64,000 bases of DNA from Dyadobacter psychrophilus (GCF_900167945.1 NZ_FUZA01000007.1:248001-312000); one strand, 5' to 3'. Numbered from the stretch's first letter, positions 50,426 through 60,930 are shown. Notes: generated from the letters alone by a model not told the origin. Translations and numbers: made by a program.

Positions 50426-52771
50426 ATGAAATTAAAAATTCAGGATGTTTCAGGCTTTCAGTCCCTTGGGTTGAATGTTGATGCTGCCATTTCTTTTATG
50501 CCTTTCCTCCGGTTTGTAGCGCAACGGGCCGCGGAAGAAACCACGCCCAAAGCGACCTTTTACCATCAGACCCTGGCCTATTTTAAGCAGCACAACATTC
50601 CCGAAGCGGATATTCCGCTGGATGATATCGGGCAGTATGAAGGCTTTTTGGAACACATATATTCCTGTGTTTCCCCGGTGCTTTCGCCAGAGAGAGAGCT
50701 TCTTTGGGCACTCAGTTTTCCGTTGAACCCGAAAATATTCTACGGAACGGATTTGCTTTACGAAATGCTGACGCAAAAGCCATTGGATGCCGATCAGTAT
50801 ATCAACAAGAAATCGCCTGCTGATTTTTTCAAAGAGCGGCTGCATGTCATTTATACGCTGATCATGCAGCGGCTATACAATTTTCAGGTCCCTGCAAAAA
50901 TCCAGCAGTATTATGCCTGGACTAATCCGCAAACGGGATTGCTGCGTTACTTTGAAGTTTTTGTAAACACCGACTTCGTTGAGATTACACCCAAGAGTGA
51001 GTTGCCTGTGCTCGATTTTGGCGAGCTCTACGCCCGGTTTAGTGAAGAAAATGGTCATTTGCTACTGGAAAACGTTCTTCCGCTTACATTGTTCAAATTC
51101 AGGGGATTTTCGGTGCTGAATGTGTCGGACATTACCAGCAGAACAGCAGTTGAAAATATCAGGAAAGTTAGGCTCAACCGCATTCCGGGCCAGGAAGCGG
51201 AGCGTTATTACAACATTATCCATTCGCTTAAAACGCTCGTTCAGAATAATCGCATCGAGTTCGATATGTTCCCTTTTGTGCGGGTTAATAAGCGTGCTGT
51301 TTATGGCTATGAAACCACCGGAACAGGTATCATGTTCAGGGTTTGGGGCCAGGACCGGCTGACGCCGGAAGCATTTTCCAAACAAGCGGAGGGTTATGCG
51401 GCCAAGCCCATTTCATTTTATTCGCCGGATATAAATGGCGCAAAGGAAATGCAGATTGCATTTTTGGAGGCTTTCCGGAAAGAAGGTGTCCGTTCACTGG
51501 CTCTTCTGCCTGTCTTTTTTGACGAGACACTGGTCGGGGTTTTATGCATGCACACCTGGCAGGACGAGGTTTTTGACGAAAAGACATTATCCATGCTCGA
51601 ACCTGCATTTGAGCCGATCGGACAGCTTTTACAGATCTATATCGACGAGTTTAATCTGGAATTGGAAAACATTATCAAGGAAAAATTCACCTCGATACAA
51701 CCGGCTGTGCAATGGAAGTTCAATGAGGCTGCATGGCTTTATTTGCATAAAAAAAAGAAAAATCTACCCGGAGAAACGGAGCCGATCACTTTCAGGAAAG
51801 TATATCCGCTTTACGGTGCTATCGACATCCGGAATTCAACGCTGGAAAGAAATGCAGCCATTACAAAAGATCTTGATGTCCACCTCAATTTGCTAAGCAA
51901 TACTTTCTCCGCATTGCAGCGCTGGGACAATTCTTCGCTCATGCAAGAGCTTTCTTACACGTGCAGGAAATGGCAGCAGGCATTACAATCAGAAGAATGG
52001 AGCAGCGCGGGAGAACAAAACCTGAACAATTTTTTGGGGCACGAAAGCCGGGATTACCTGGCACATTTATCCGGCCAACAACCTGAAACCAGCACGATCA
52101 TTGCGGAATATTTAAATGCAACACAGCTTGAAACGGGAGCGGTTTTCAGTAACCGCAGCGCATTTGAGACCTCTATGAAAATGATCAATGATGCAGTAAA
52201 CAACTATTTTGAAACTGAAAAAGACAAGCTGCAACAGCCGTTTCCCTGTTATTTCGAAAAATTCCGTACGGATGGCGTCGAATATGACATTTACATTGGA
52301 CAATCCATAAGCCCTGATAAAACTTTCAATAATTTTCACCTTAAAAATCTGAGGCTGTGGCAATTGTCTTCCATGATTGCCATAGCAAAAATGACGAAAG
52401 CGCTTTTGCCGGTTATGCCAAAAACGCTTTCGACCACGCAACTCATTTTTATCCATAACCACATGATCGACATTAGTTTCCGTGCAGATGAACGGAAATT
52501 TGATGTTGAGGGAGCTTATAACATTCGCTATCAAATGATTAAGAAGCGAATTGACAAAGTGCATATCCGTAACACCAGCGAACGCCTCACCCAGCCCGAC
52601 AAAATCGCCCTGATATACTTCAACAGAAGAGACATTGACGATTACCTGCCTTTTATCCATTATTTACAGGAAACCAATGTCCTTACTCCCGAAACTGAAC
52701 ACCTGGAACTGGAAGATCTCCAGGGATTGAGCGGGCTTCATGCATTAAGAATGGGAATCGTTTACGAATAG
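50426..52771 (+). CDS. Large GAF-domain-like protein
   Basis: A 781-residue cytosolic protein from the ATG at 50426 (MKLKIQDVSGFQSL). The central part (about 300-430) resembles a GAF domain (EAFRKEGVRSLALLPVFFDETLVGVLCMHTWQDEVFDEKTLSMLEP). The N- and C-terminal parts are unassigned; no kinase, cyclase or DNA-binding domain is visible. The C-terminal end (DIDDYLPFIHYLQE, then LEDLQGLSGLHALRMGI) appears structured. It may be a signalling scaffold. It starts 51 bp after the ABC-F gene. Confidence 0.75.
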   Translation: MKLKIQDVSGFQSLGLNVDAAISFMPFLRFVAQRAAEETTPKATFYHQTLAYFKQHNIPEADIPLDDIGQYEGFLEHIYSCVSPVLSPERELLWALSFPLNPKIFYGTDLLYEMLTQKPLDADQYINKKSPADFFKERLHVIYTLIMQRLYNFQVPAKIQQYYAWTNPQTGLLRYFEVFVNTDFVEITPKSELPVLDFGELYARFSEENGHLLLENVLPLTLFKFRGFSVLNVSDITSRTAVENIRKVRLNRIPGQEAERYYNIIHSLKTLVQNNRIEFDMFPFVRVNKRAVYGYETTGTGIMFRVWGQDRLTPEAFSKQAEGYAAKPISFYSPDINGAKEMQIAFLEAFRKEGVRSLALLPVFFDETLVGVLCMHTWQDEVFDEKTLSMLEPAFEPIGQLLQIYIDEFNLELENIIKEKFTSIQPAVQWKFNEAAWLYLHKKKKNLPGETEPITFRKVYPLYGAIDIRNSTLERNAAITKDLDVHLNLLSNTFSALQRWDNSSLMQELSYTCRKWQQALQSEEWSSAGEQNLNNFLGHESRDYLAHLSGQQPETSTIIAEYLNATQLETGAVFSNRSAFETSMKMINDAVNNYFETEKDKLQQPFPCYFEKFRTDGVEYDIYIGQSISPDKTFNNFHLKNLRLWQLSSMIAIAKMTKALLPVMPKTLSTTQLIFIHNHMIDISFRADERKFDVEGAYNIRYQMIKKRIDKVHIRNTSERLTQPDKIALIYFNRRDIDDYLPFIHYLQETNVLTPETEHLELEDLQGLSGLHALRMGIVYE

Positions 52772-52790
52772 ACCATTACCGGGTTCAAGA

Positions 52791-55049
52791 TCACTGTTTT
52801 CCGCTCGCGGCTTTCAGGTATGAGCTGGTTATAGAACCCTTCGCGCCCAGCAAGTCCACAGGTGTGCCTTCGAAAACAACACTCCCACCTTTCGTGCCGC
52901 CATCCGGGCCCATATCGATAATCCAGTCCGCATTCTTGATCACATCCAGATTATGCTCGATCACGATCATGGTGTTTCCTGCGTCTACCAGGCGGTTCAT
53001 GATGGACAGCAAGTGCGTGATGTCCGACATATGCAGTCCAGTCGTGGGCTCGTCCAGGACATACACGCTTCCCTTTTTATGCAGTTCGCTGGCGAGCTTG
53101 ATTCGCTGGCATTCACCGCCCGACAACGTGCTGAGCGGCTGGCCGAGGGTAAGATAATCAAGCCCTACATCGCTCATTGCCTGCAATTTATGAAGAATGT
53201 CTTTTTGTGTAAAGTAATCCAGTGCTTGCAGGACGGTCATTTCCAAAATATCTGAAATAGACTTCCCATCCAGCTTGTAAGCCAAAACTTCTTCCTTGAA
53301 GCGCTTGCCTTCACAAATTTCGCAAGGCGTTTTAATGCCATCCATAAAAGCCAGATCTGTGTAGATCACCCCGAGGCCCTGGCAATTTGGGCAGGCACCC
53401 TGCGAGTTGAAACTGAATAACGACGCGCTCACACCATTCTCTTTCGCGAAAGCCTTGCGCACATCATCCATCACACCCGTATATGTAGCCGGGTTCGATC
53501 GCGTAGACGTGCCTACCGCCGACTGGTCAATGACAATCGCTTTGGGATGTTGTTTCAAAAATACGTGATTGATCAGGGAGCTTTTTCCGGACCCCGCGAC
53601 GCCCGTCACAACCGTCAGCACGCCCGTGGGAATATCCACACTCACATTATGCAGATTGTTAATCCTTGCATTTTTTACAGAAAGCTTGCCCAAAGGCTTC
53701 CTCGATTTCTTTTTCAATGGCAACGATTGTTTGATATGGCGGCCCGTAAGCGTATCTGCTTTCACCAGATCGGCAAAGCTTCCTTCGAAAACAATGTTTC
53801 CGCCCTTGCTTCCTGCATGCGGGCCCACATCCACAATATGGTCTGCGACTTTAATTACGTCCGGATCATGTTCAACGACGATCACCGTATTTCCCTTATC
53901 GCGTAATTTTCCGAGCAATTCATTTAACCTGTGCACATCTCTCGGATGCAATCCTACACTCGGCTCATCGAAAATATACATGACATCAATCAGGCTGCTG
54001 CTCAGGTGCTTAACCATTTTCACCCGCTGCGATTCGCCACCCGATAGTGTGGTTGTTTCCCGGTCCAGGCTCAGATATTCGAGGCCAATGTCGACCAGAT
54101 GCTGCAACCTCTCCGACAATGTTATTACCATGGATGTTGCCAGCGGATCTTTTATCTGCTTTATCAAAGGCACCAGTTCGGACACTTCCATAGCCGACAT
54201 TTCCGCTATATTCTTGCCATCGATTCTGCAACCTAATGCAGCCTGGCTCAGCCTGGCACCGTTACACGAGGGGCAGGGCCGTAGCGCAATGTATGGCGCC
54301 ACCGTTTTCTGCGTACGCTCGGACAAGGTCTTAATGTCCCTTTTAATATATGACTTTTCAAATTTCTCAATGATACCCAGGTAAGTTGCATTCATCGTTC
54401 CGCCACCGATCTGCAATTTGAATTTCAGATTTTTGCCATAAAGCAGCAGATCCATTTCTTCATTGGTGAAATCTGAGAGTTTTTTGTCATTATCAAAAAA
54501 TCCCGAGCTGGCGTAACTGCTTTTTTCCCAGGTTGCAAACACCGGAACCTGAACAGCTCCTTCGTTCAGCGACTTGGACATATCCAGAAAGGAATCTGCC
54601 ACAACGCCCATTTTCTTCCCAATGCCGTTGCATTCCGGGCACATTCCCTGTGGATCATTGAACGAAAATGCATTGGAGTTACCGATATGCGGATGCCCGA
54701 CCCTTGAAAATAACAGTCGCAAAACGGGCGAAATGTCCGTAATCGTGCCCAATGTAGAGTGTGAATTCCCTCCCAGCCTCCGCTGGTCCACCACAATGGC
54801 CATGCTGAGATTTTCAATGGCATCGGCATGCGGCTGCGCATACTTGGGCAAAAAATTCCGGATGAACATGCTAAAATTTTCATTGAGCTGTCGCTGTGCT
54901 TCGGTGGCGATCGTGTCAAAGACAATGGAAGACTTTCCGGAACCGGAGACGCCGGTAAAAATCGTAATTTTACGCTTCGGGATGCGCAGTGAAACATTTT
55001 TCAGATTGTTTTCACGCGCACCGCGGATTTCAATAAATTCCTGATTCAT
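52791..55049 (-). CDS. Short UvrA paralogue (UvrA2/DrrC-like)
   Basis: A 752-residue ABC ATPase from MNQEFIEIRGAREN (an in-frame ATG at 55070 adds 7 residues). Walker A motifs GVSGSGKSS and GVAGSGKSS, signatures LSGGESQRVKM and LSGGECQRIKL, and Cys-pair zinc modules (CPECNGIG, CPSCNGAR; CPNCQGLG, CEICEGKR) are intact. Canonical UvrA has about 940 residues; here the UvrB-binding and insertion regions in the first half appear missing. Such short paralogues are linked to drug tolerance or alternative DNA damage handling. The housekeeping UvrA should be elsewhere. It is convergent with the GAF gene. Confidence 0.88.
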   Translation of the reverse strand: MNQEFIEIRGARENNLKNVSLRIPKRKITIFTGVSGSGKSSIVFDTIATEAQRQLNENFSMFIRNFLPKYAQPHADAIENLSMAIVVDQRRLGGNSHSTLGTITDISPVLRLLFSRVGHPHIGNSNAFSFNDPQGMCPECNGIGKKMGVVADSFLDMSKSLNEGAVQVPVFATWEKSSYASSGFFDNDKKLSDFTNEEMDLLLYGKNLKFKLQIGGGTMNATYLGIIEKFEKSYIKRDIKTLSERTQKTVAPYIALRPCPSCNGARLSQAALGCRIDGKNIAEMSAMEVSELVPLIKQIKDPLATSMVITLSERLQHLVDIGLEYLSLDRETTTLSGGESQRVKMVKHLSSSLIDVMYIFDEPSVGLHPRDVHRLNELLGKLRDKGNTVIVVEHDPDVIKVADHIVDVGPHAGSKGGNIVFEGSFADLVKADTLTGRHIKQSLPLKKKSRKPLGKLSVKNARINNLHNVSVDIPTGVLTVVTGVAGSGKSSLINHVFLKQHPKAIVIDQSAVGTSTRSNPATYTGVMDDVRKAFAKENGVSASLFSFNSQGACPNCQGLGVIYTDLAFMDGIKTPCEICEGKRFKEEVLAYKLDGKSISDILEMTVLQALDYFTQKDILHKLQAMSDVGLDYLTLGQPLSTLSGGECQRIKLASELHKKGSVYVLDEPTTGLHMSDITHLLSIMNRLVDAGNTMIVIEHNLDVIKNADWIIDMGPDGGTKGGSVVFEGTPVDLLGAKGSITSSYLKAASGKQ

Positions 55050-55178
55050 GGCTTTTTGTTTATGATTCATGGCTAAAACCAGAACAAATAAGGTGCAGAT
55101 TTCCGAAAATCACCCGCACCCTATCCGATCCATTATGCAAAAAGGCATTTTTCCCGTAAACTTCCTCAAAAATTTTAA

Positions 55179-56615
55179 ATGATTCCCATTACCCAACTCC
55201 GCAAGACGCATCTGGTCGGCTTGCTACTTTTTTTCGTTGTCATTACTATCGCTACTTATATAAATCGCTTTCCTACGGGTGACGACGCCTGGTTTGGCGA
55301 ACAATCTTACTGGCTTGAAAAAGAGGGCATTATAAGGTCTGAATTTTTCCGGGGAATTGTGGGATGGGAAAATCAGATTCTGGTGAGCCATAAACTATTT
55401 CTGGCTTTTGGGGCCATTGTGATCCATTTCTTTGGCTACGACTTGCCCATTCTGAAAATTTCCGGCCTTTTGTTTTTTGTGATTATGATCGGCCAGATCA
55501 TGTATTACATCAATAAAAGTGAGCGGACCTATAAACTGTATTACGCATTAGCCATTGCCATTTTGATTTTCAGCAACCGGCTTCTTATAAAAATGAGCTT
55601 TGAAAACCGGCCTGAAATGATGGTTGCGGCATTTGGTTTCGGATCTTTTCTAATGCTGAATTTTTATAACAAAAACTGGCTCGCAGCATTGCTAAGCGGC
55701 ATCCTCGCCGGACTTGCATTTCTCACTCACCTCAATGGCTGCATTTATGTCATTGCCGGGTTCGCATGCTTGTGCATGTTAAAGGCCCCTCTCAAAACAA
55801 TTTTGAGCTTTCTGCTGGGCGCTGCGATCACTTGCAGCTTATATTTTATTGATGTTTTTACGGCTCAAAATGGCCTGGAAATGTGGTGGTTCCAATTTCG
55901 GAATGATCCCGCCACACAGGCATCATTTGACTTGTATGGAAAGATCATTCAGTTGATAACTTATCCAAGGCTGTTTTTTCAATCGCCCGAACAGCTGGCA
56001 TTGTCCGTGCTGGTGACGTATCTGCTTTGGACTCAGCGGAAGTTGCTCAATGCATTACCGATGTTTCTAAAAGTGTATTTCCCAGCATTGGTAATCTCAT
56101 TCTGGCTCATAACCAAGGCCAATGCCGGAATGTATCTGGTGCTCTTTATCCCCTTCATGCTTGTTCTAACTTACGAATTATATCGTCTAAAACCGTTTAC
56201 ACACCGCTATTTCAAATGGCTTCTTGCGCTATACTTCGTGATCGGAATCTTTGGCTCTGTGCAGCTCATTCAGAAGAATATAACCTTGGGGTATTTACCA
56301 AAAACTTACCAAAGTTTAGAGAAAATACTGCCCAGGGATAAAGTCGGAGTCGTGCCGCTGACATTCTTTTTTAACGAATACGACAACTTCGAGACATTAC
56401 GCACGCATGAGAACTACAAGCTATACTGTCATAAAGTCAACATGACCCCGGATGGCTTCGGACGCTGGGCAAAGGCCAGTAATGCCGGCTTTATCTTAAT
56501 GGATTACCAGTTTAATCCCGAAAAATTCTTCCCGCCCATCTCTGCTTCAAACATTGAAAACTATCACCGTACGTACTTTGACGGCCGTTTTGCTGTGTAT
56601 TTGCTGGTGGAATGA
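55179..56615 (+). CDS. GT-C family glycosyltransferase-like membrane protein (ArnT/GT39 type)
   Basis: A 478-residue protein with about ten membrane helices. The N-terminal loop FPTGDDAWFGEQSYWL has Asp35-Asp36, the metal/substrate motif of GT-C enzymes that use polyprenyl-phosphate sugars. A periplasmic C-terminal segment (about 385-478) follows. It most resembles Bacteroidota ArnT-like/DPM-type proteins of unknown acceptor. Monocistronic, divergent from the uvrA paralogue. Confidence 0.78.
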   Translation: MIPITQLRKTHLVGLLLFFVVITIATYINRFPTGDDAWFGEQSYWLEKEGIIRSEFFRGIVGWENQILVSHKLFLAFGAIVIHFFGYDLPILKISGLLFFVIMIGQIMYYINKSERTYKLYYALAIAILIFSNRLLIKMSFENRPEMMVAAFGFGSFLMLNFYNKNWLAALLSGILAGLAFLTHLNGCIYVIAGFACLCMLKAPLKTILSFLLGAAITCSLYFIDVFTAQNGLEMWWFQFRNDPATQASFDLYGKIIQLITYPRLFFQSPEQLALSVLVTYLLWTQRKLLNALPMFLKVYFPALVISFWLITKANAGMYLVLFIPFMLVLTYELYRLKPFTHRYFKWLLALYFVIGIFGSVQLIQKNITLGYLPKTYQSLEKILPRDKVGVVPLTFFFNEYDNFETLRTHENYKLYCHKVNMTPDGFGRWAKASNAGFILMDYQFNPEKFFPPISASNIENYHRTYFDGRFAVYLLVE

Positions 56616-56665
56616 GATACTAAATGAAGTCTTCGGACTGAAAAAACCTTTTAATTAAACCGAAC

Positions 56666-56821
56666 TTACTGCAAGCGAACAGAATAAAGCGGCTTCATAA
56701 TTCTAGGTCTTTTTCCGGATTTTTGCATGCTGGCCGAACCATTGTCACGCTGGAAAGGATTGGTATTTTCAAATACGTTCTGCTCTTCGAATAACTCCTG
56801 ATTTTTTACTGACGATTTCAT
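56666..56821 (-). CDS. Small hypothetical protein downstream of DUF4249
   Basis: A 51-residue reading frame from MKSSVKNQELFEEQNVFEN at 56821; the frame is open to 56884. Polar, no membrane segment, basic C-terminus (SGKRPRIMKPLYSVRLQ). It follows the TonB receptor - DUF4249 pair on the same strand. No family recognised; could be a real small gene or chance. Confidence 0.4.
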   Translation of the reverse strand: MKSSVKNQELFEEQNVFENTNPFQRDNGSASMQKSGKRPRIMKPLYSVRLQ

Positions 56822-56887
56822 GTTTTTTAGCTTGTTGATGAATTGTGATTGAGGTAAATAAAAATCTGTGCCAACCCTCCACATTTG

Positions 56888-57850
56888 CTATTTCACAAAA
56901 GAAATCTTCAACTGCGCCGCATTATATGCGGCGAAACACCCGAGCCCGCCCTTCACGTTGGAATAAAGCGGGGCAGGTTCCGCAAACGGAGTGTCTGAAT
57001 TCTCTTTGATCTCAATGGAATGCATATACTTATAATAATTAACATCGAGATTCAAAACTTGCAGCAACGCGCCCAGAACCTTGTTTTTAGGATAAAAGGT
57101 TACCATTTTGCCATCTTTCCCATTTAACTGTATTGGACTAAAATAACTGAATTTCCCAAGCAGCGAGTTCATGATATGGCCATCCAGATATCTATCACTC
57201 ATGTAATCACTCTTTCCTTCCTGTCCCTGCCAGTGAAAATAGAAATGATTCGTTGATATCTCCTCCCTTATTTCATTCTTATCTGTCAGGATACCAACGG
57301 AATACTGATGATCAATACCCGCATCGAGCTTGTAATAATTTGTGTCTCCCGGAACATCCTGCCAGCTCATCCGCAATGTCAGGATGGTGTCTTTCATGTA
57401 TGAATTGTTGACCACTATGGTGTCAAACTCATATGACTTGATCACCGGCTTCTTGCCGGGAACCGTACATTGCGCAGTAACACTTCTGGCTTTGTCAGAA
57501 ACGGACAAAAAGTATGTTTTTGAATCTTTAATGGGGAACTTGGACTGGGGAATACTGTAAATTTTATTCTCCGTATCATAGGGAATCGTGATTTCATTCA
57601 CACCATCGGATAACTTCACCGTGGCATCTTCCACGCGTCTTTCTGTTGCTTCTGTTTTTGTAAACAATGGGACAGACTCTGTGACAACCACATTAATATG
57701 GGGTAAATGCGGCGAAATGATGGAGTTAACAACCAGTTTCGATTCCGCTTGCGGCAGCTTTGAAGGTGGAATGTTGGTTAATGGCGTTTCACAACCATAT
57801 AGTATCGTGGACAACAGCACAATGCTGAAAATACATTTGATGACATTCAT
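56888..57850 (-). CDS. DUF4249 lipoprotein paired with TonB receptor
   Basis: A 320-residue lipoprotein (lipobox LYGC, Cys20). The DUF4249 features PQAESKLVVNSIISPHLPHINVVVTES and the GGLGCFAAYN end are present. It lies 3 bp after the TonB-dependent receptor gene, the normal pairing for this family, and is thought to be the receptor's surface or periplasmic-face partner. The ligand is unknown. Paralogous to the lone copy at 46588-47715 with low similarity. Confidence 0.88.
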   Translation of the reverse strand: MNVIKCIFSIVLLSTILYGCETPLTNIPPSKLPQAESKLVVNSIISPHLPHINVVVTESVPLFTKTEATERRVEDATVKLSDGVNEITIPYDTENKIYSIPQSKFPIKDSKTYFLSVSDKARSVTAQCTVPGKKPVIKSYEFDTIVVNNSYMKDTILTLRMSWQDVPGDTNYYKLDAGIDHQYSVGILTDKNEIREEISTNHFYFHWQGQEGKSDYMSDRYLDGHIMNSLLGKFSYFSPIQLNGKDGKMVTFYPKNKVLGALLQVLNLDVNYYKYMHSIEIKENSDTPFAEPAPLYSNVKGGLGCFAAYNAAQLKISFVK

Positions 57851-57853
57851 GGC

Positions 57854-60259
57854 TTAAAATTTAAAGTTGTAACTGAATGAAGGCAATACGGGAAACAGCG
57901 AGTATTTTTTCAGCACCGTTTTCCATTCCCCATTATTCATCTTCTCTTCCGAGCGATCATAGAAAAACGGATTTTTGCGGTTGTAGGCATTATAGACGCT
58001 GAATTCCCAGGTCCGTTCGTGGCGTTTCTTTTTCTTATGAAACTGGATCGAAAGGTCCATCCGGTGAAATGCTTCTGCGCGAAAACTGTTCTTAGCCGGG
58101 AATTCAGAGGCCTTGAATTCCTTATAAGTGCTGTTTAGTATTGTTTGCGTGGGATCAAACCGGTTGAAATAATTATCACTGACAGGAGCATAGGTGGCAG
58201 CAGGAACTGTAAGTGCATTTCCGGTGCCATAAACCCAGCTTGCCGACATGGTAATGCGTTTATTGAACTCGTAAATTCCTACAACCGAAAGGTCATGCCG
58301 GCGGTCGTAGCGCGGATGGAATGTTCGCCCGTTATTCAGTTCTGGGAATTTCCCGTAAATCCAGGATAATGTATAACCCACCCAGCCGGAAAGCTTTCCG
58401 CTCTTTTTCTGAACTAAAAATTCAGAACCGTAGGACCAGCCCTTTCCTGATGTAACATTGTCCTGCCAGTCTACGTCATTGGCATTCTCTGCATTTATAC
58501 TAATAAAACTGGCGCCTTCACGGTAACTCAGGATCCGGTTCATATCCTTATAGAAACCTTCCAATGTTAATGTTAAGCCATGGTCTTGAAGATCTTTTGC
58601 AAAGCCAAATGCCACCTGGCTCGATTGCTGCGGCGCAATGCGGTCGGTGCTGGTGACCCACAAATCGGTGGGCAGCCCCAGGCCGGTGTTGGAGAGTAAA
58701 TGTACATATTGATTCATGCGCGCATAGGAAAGCTTCGCTGAGAAGTCCTTCGCGAGGCGCAATGCTGCTGAAAAGCGCGGCTCGGGATTGATATATTGCT
58801 TTTTGCCCGATTTGAAATAACTCATCCGAAAACCCAGATTCATTTTCAACGCTTCAAACGGCTGCCAGGTGTCTTCGAAATAAGCGCCGCCTTCCAGGGA
58901 ATACATCGGCTTTTCAACAGGATTAATGTCGTCCTCACTATCGCTGCCGGAAAGAGCCAATGCGGATGGTGTGGATTTGTGACGCGTAGCCTGCACGCCA
59001 AATTTGATCGCGTGTGAAGCACTGAGATAGAAATCGAAATCGCTTTTTAAGCTCAGATCCTGAATTTGCGAATCATAACGCAGCCTTGACTCCGTTGTAG
59101 CATCACCATCGCCTACTGCTTCCCTGAAATAACCTGTTGTTGTAAAGTTGAAATGGGTAAAAACGAAAGCGGTGTTTGCAAATAATTTACGATTGAAAAC
59201 GTGGTTCCAGCGCATGGCGCCTGTTGCGTTTCCCCAATTCAGGCCTGCTTTCATTTTAAATGTGCCGTGCTCTTCTTTGACAGAAAATTTATCCTGACCA
59301 AGGTAGCCGCTGACATAAAGTTTGTTTTTGGGACCAAGGTCATAATTGACCTTGGCATTCAAATCATAGAAATAATAGCCTGGCTTAAAGCTGTTTTCTT
59401 CTTTGTTCCTCTGCGTAAATGCTATCACCGGAGCAGCCAGGACATCGATATATGTTCGTCGCCCGGAAATGAGAAACGAGGATTTGCCTTTTGCTATCGG
59501 CCCTTCCAGAGTCAGCCGGGAGGCAATAAGGCCGATTCCGCCCGCGCCATGAAGCTTTTCCTTGCTCCCTTCTTTCATATCCATTTCCACAACCGAAGAA
59601 AGTCGCCCGCCGTAACGCGCAGGGAAACCTCCTTTTGTCAACTCAACACGCTTGATCGCATCGCTATTAAAGACCGAAAAGAATCCGAACAAATGGCTTG
59701 CATTATACACAACCGCGTCATCCAGGATGATCAGATTTTGATCCGGGCCGCCGCCGCGTACATACAATCCAGTTTGCCCTTCCGTGCCTTTCTGGACGCC
59801 GGGCATTAATTGCAATCCGCGCAACACATCTTTTTCCCCAAGTAGCGAGGGTATTTTTTTGATCTGTTCGATCGGGATTTCCACCACGCTCATCTGCGCC
59901 GAATTGCTGACATTATCCTCCTGTTTCCGCGCGGAAATAGTCACTTCGTCCAGTTGGCGGATGGATGATAACATTACATTTAGTTCTGTATTTTCCCGTG
60001 CCGCAATCGTACGCCGCGCAGTCTCATAACCCAACAGCGAATAAGCAATGGTCACCGAATCCGTGGCGGGGATGGTCAGAGAATAAAAGGCGTAATTGTT
60101 GGTCACTGTCCCGGTCGACGTTCCAGGAATATAGACGTTCGCACCGGTGAGGAGCTCCTGGCTTCCCTTCTCTTTCACAAAACCGCTTATGGTTATACGT
60201 TTTTGCCCAAATACATGCACGGATGCCAGGCATAGGGCTATTAAGATATTTATTTTCAT
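57854..60259 (-). CDS. TonB-dependent outer membrane receptor
   Basis: An 801-residue receptor with signal peptide (MKINILIALCLASVHVFGQ), an N-terminal carboxypeptidase-like domain (ITISGFVKEKGSQELLTGANVYIPGTSTG), the plug (KIPSLLGEKDVLRGLQLMPGVQKGTEGQTGLYVRGGGPDQNLIILD) and a barrel that ends in SLFPVLPSFSYNFKF. The plug with GVQKGTEGQ and VRGGGPDQN is typical of DUF4249-linked receptors. It is first in a two- or three-gene unit. Confidence 0.94.
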   Translation of the reverse strand: MKINILIALCLASVHVFGQKRITISGFVKEKGSQELLTGANVYIPGTSTGTVTNNYAFYSLTIPATDSVTIAYSLLGYETARRTIAARENTELNVMLSSIRQLDEVTISARKQEDNVSNSAQMSVVEIPIEQIKKIPSLLGEKDVLRGLQLMPGVQKGTEGQTGLYVRGGGPDQNLIILDDAVVYNASHLFGFFSVFNSDAIKRVELTKGGFPARYGGRLSSVVEMDMKEGSKEKLHGAGGIGLIASRLTLEGPIAKGKSSFLISGRRTYIDVLAAPVIAFTQRNKEENSFKPGYYFYDLNAKVNYDLGPKNKLYVSGYLGQDKFSVKEEHGTFKMKAGLNWGNATGAMRWNHVFNRKLFANTAFVFTHFNFTTTGYFREAVGDGDATTESRLRYDSQIQDLSLKSDFDFYLSASHAIKFGVQATRHKSTPSALALSGSDSEDDINPVEKPMYSLEGGAYFEDTWQPFEALKMNLGFRMSYFKSGKKQYINPEPRFSAALRLAKDFSAKLSYARMNQYVHLLSNTGLGLPTDLWVTSTDRIAPQQSSQVAFGFAKDLQDHGLTLTLEGFYKDMNRILSYREGASFISINAENANDVDWQDNVTSGKGWSYGSEFLVQKKSGKLSGWVGYTLSWIYGKFPELNNGRTFHPRYDRRHDLSVVGIYEFNKRITMSASWVYGTGNALTVPAATYAPVSDNYFNRFDPTQTILNSTYKEFKASEFPAKNSFRAEAFHRMDLSIQFHKKKKRHERTWEFSVYNAYNRKNPFFYDRSEEKMNNGEWKTVLKKYSLFPVLPSFSYNFKF

Positions 60260-60445
60260 AAAAAGTCAAGCTTGTTGCATTCAGGGACACGCTATTTTTC
60301 AAGTCCAGGCAAACCAGATGCATTGCTCCGGATTGCCTGAACATGTGATAAAAGGCCCCGCTTAAATGCGTGGTGAAAATGATGATTAACTGGCCGGAAC
60401 TGTCACGCGCTCCCTACCAAAAATCAGACTGCGCAAAACGACATT

Positions 60446-60853
60446 TTAAATGTGCGTATCAATCATTTTGAAAGGAACCTCCTCTTCGATAATCGTTCGA
60501 TCGTCAAGAGTTGCACTTAATCTTAACAGCAAATCGGTTGATTGATTAACATCATATTCAATCGCCTGCTTGACATTTACTCTTTTCTCACCAATACAAT
60601 TACAGTCTACCTTTTTTTCGAAAACCGGACGTTTCTCAGAATCCAGTATCCGGATGTAATAACGGATGACAGAAGCATTTTTTGGTTCGATGATTGCTTC
60701 AACATTAAATGCAGTGATGTCCTTCAAATCCTGGTTGCGCTCAGGAGAGATCACTGTAATCATTGGGGAATCTTTTGTAATGTCATTCTGCTTACACGAG
60801 CCCAATGCTATTATCAGGGTTGTTATGACGAAAATTATTCTGTTAGTTTTCAT
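60446..60853 (-). CDS. Small lipoprotein with CxC motif (copy 1)
   Basis: A 135-residue lipoprotein (lipobox LGSC, Cys20; acidic residues follow). One beta-sandwich-like domain: MITVISPERNQDLKDITAFNVEAIIEP, VIRYYIRILDSEKRPVFEKKVDCNCIGEK, LLLRLSATLDDRTIIEEEVPFKMID. It has the same length and layout as the next gene upstream, about one-third identical by eye, including the CxC pair. Function unknown; the CxC may bind metal. Confidence 0.72.
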   Translation of the reverse strand: MKTNRIIFVITTLIIALGSCKQNDITKDSPMITVISPERNQDLKDITAFNVEAIIEPKNASVIRYYIRILDSEKRPVFEKKVDCNCIGEKRVNVKQAIEYDVNQSTDLLLRLSATLDDRTIIEEEVPFKMIDTHI

Positions 60854-60930
60854 GTCTTTTTGGTTTTTGTGAAAGGATATTCAATGAATTTGGCTCAGTC
60901 CTGGTCAAACGCTGCTTTATTCGAGCGTTC

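Noticed and set aside
59201-59809. A 202-codon open frame antisense to the TonB receptor at 57854-60259
   Set aside because: Reverse-frame shadow of a confidently identified receptor; no recognisable domain.
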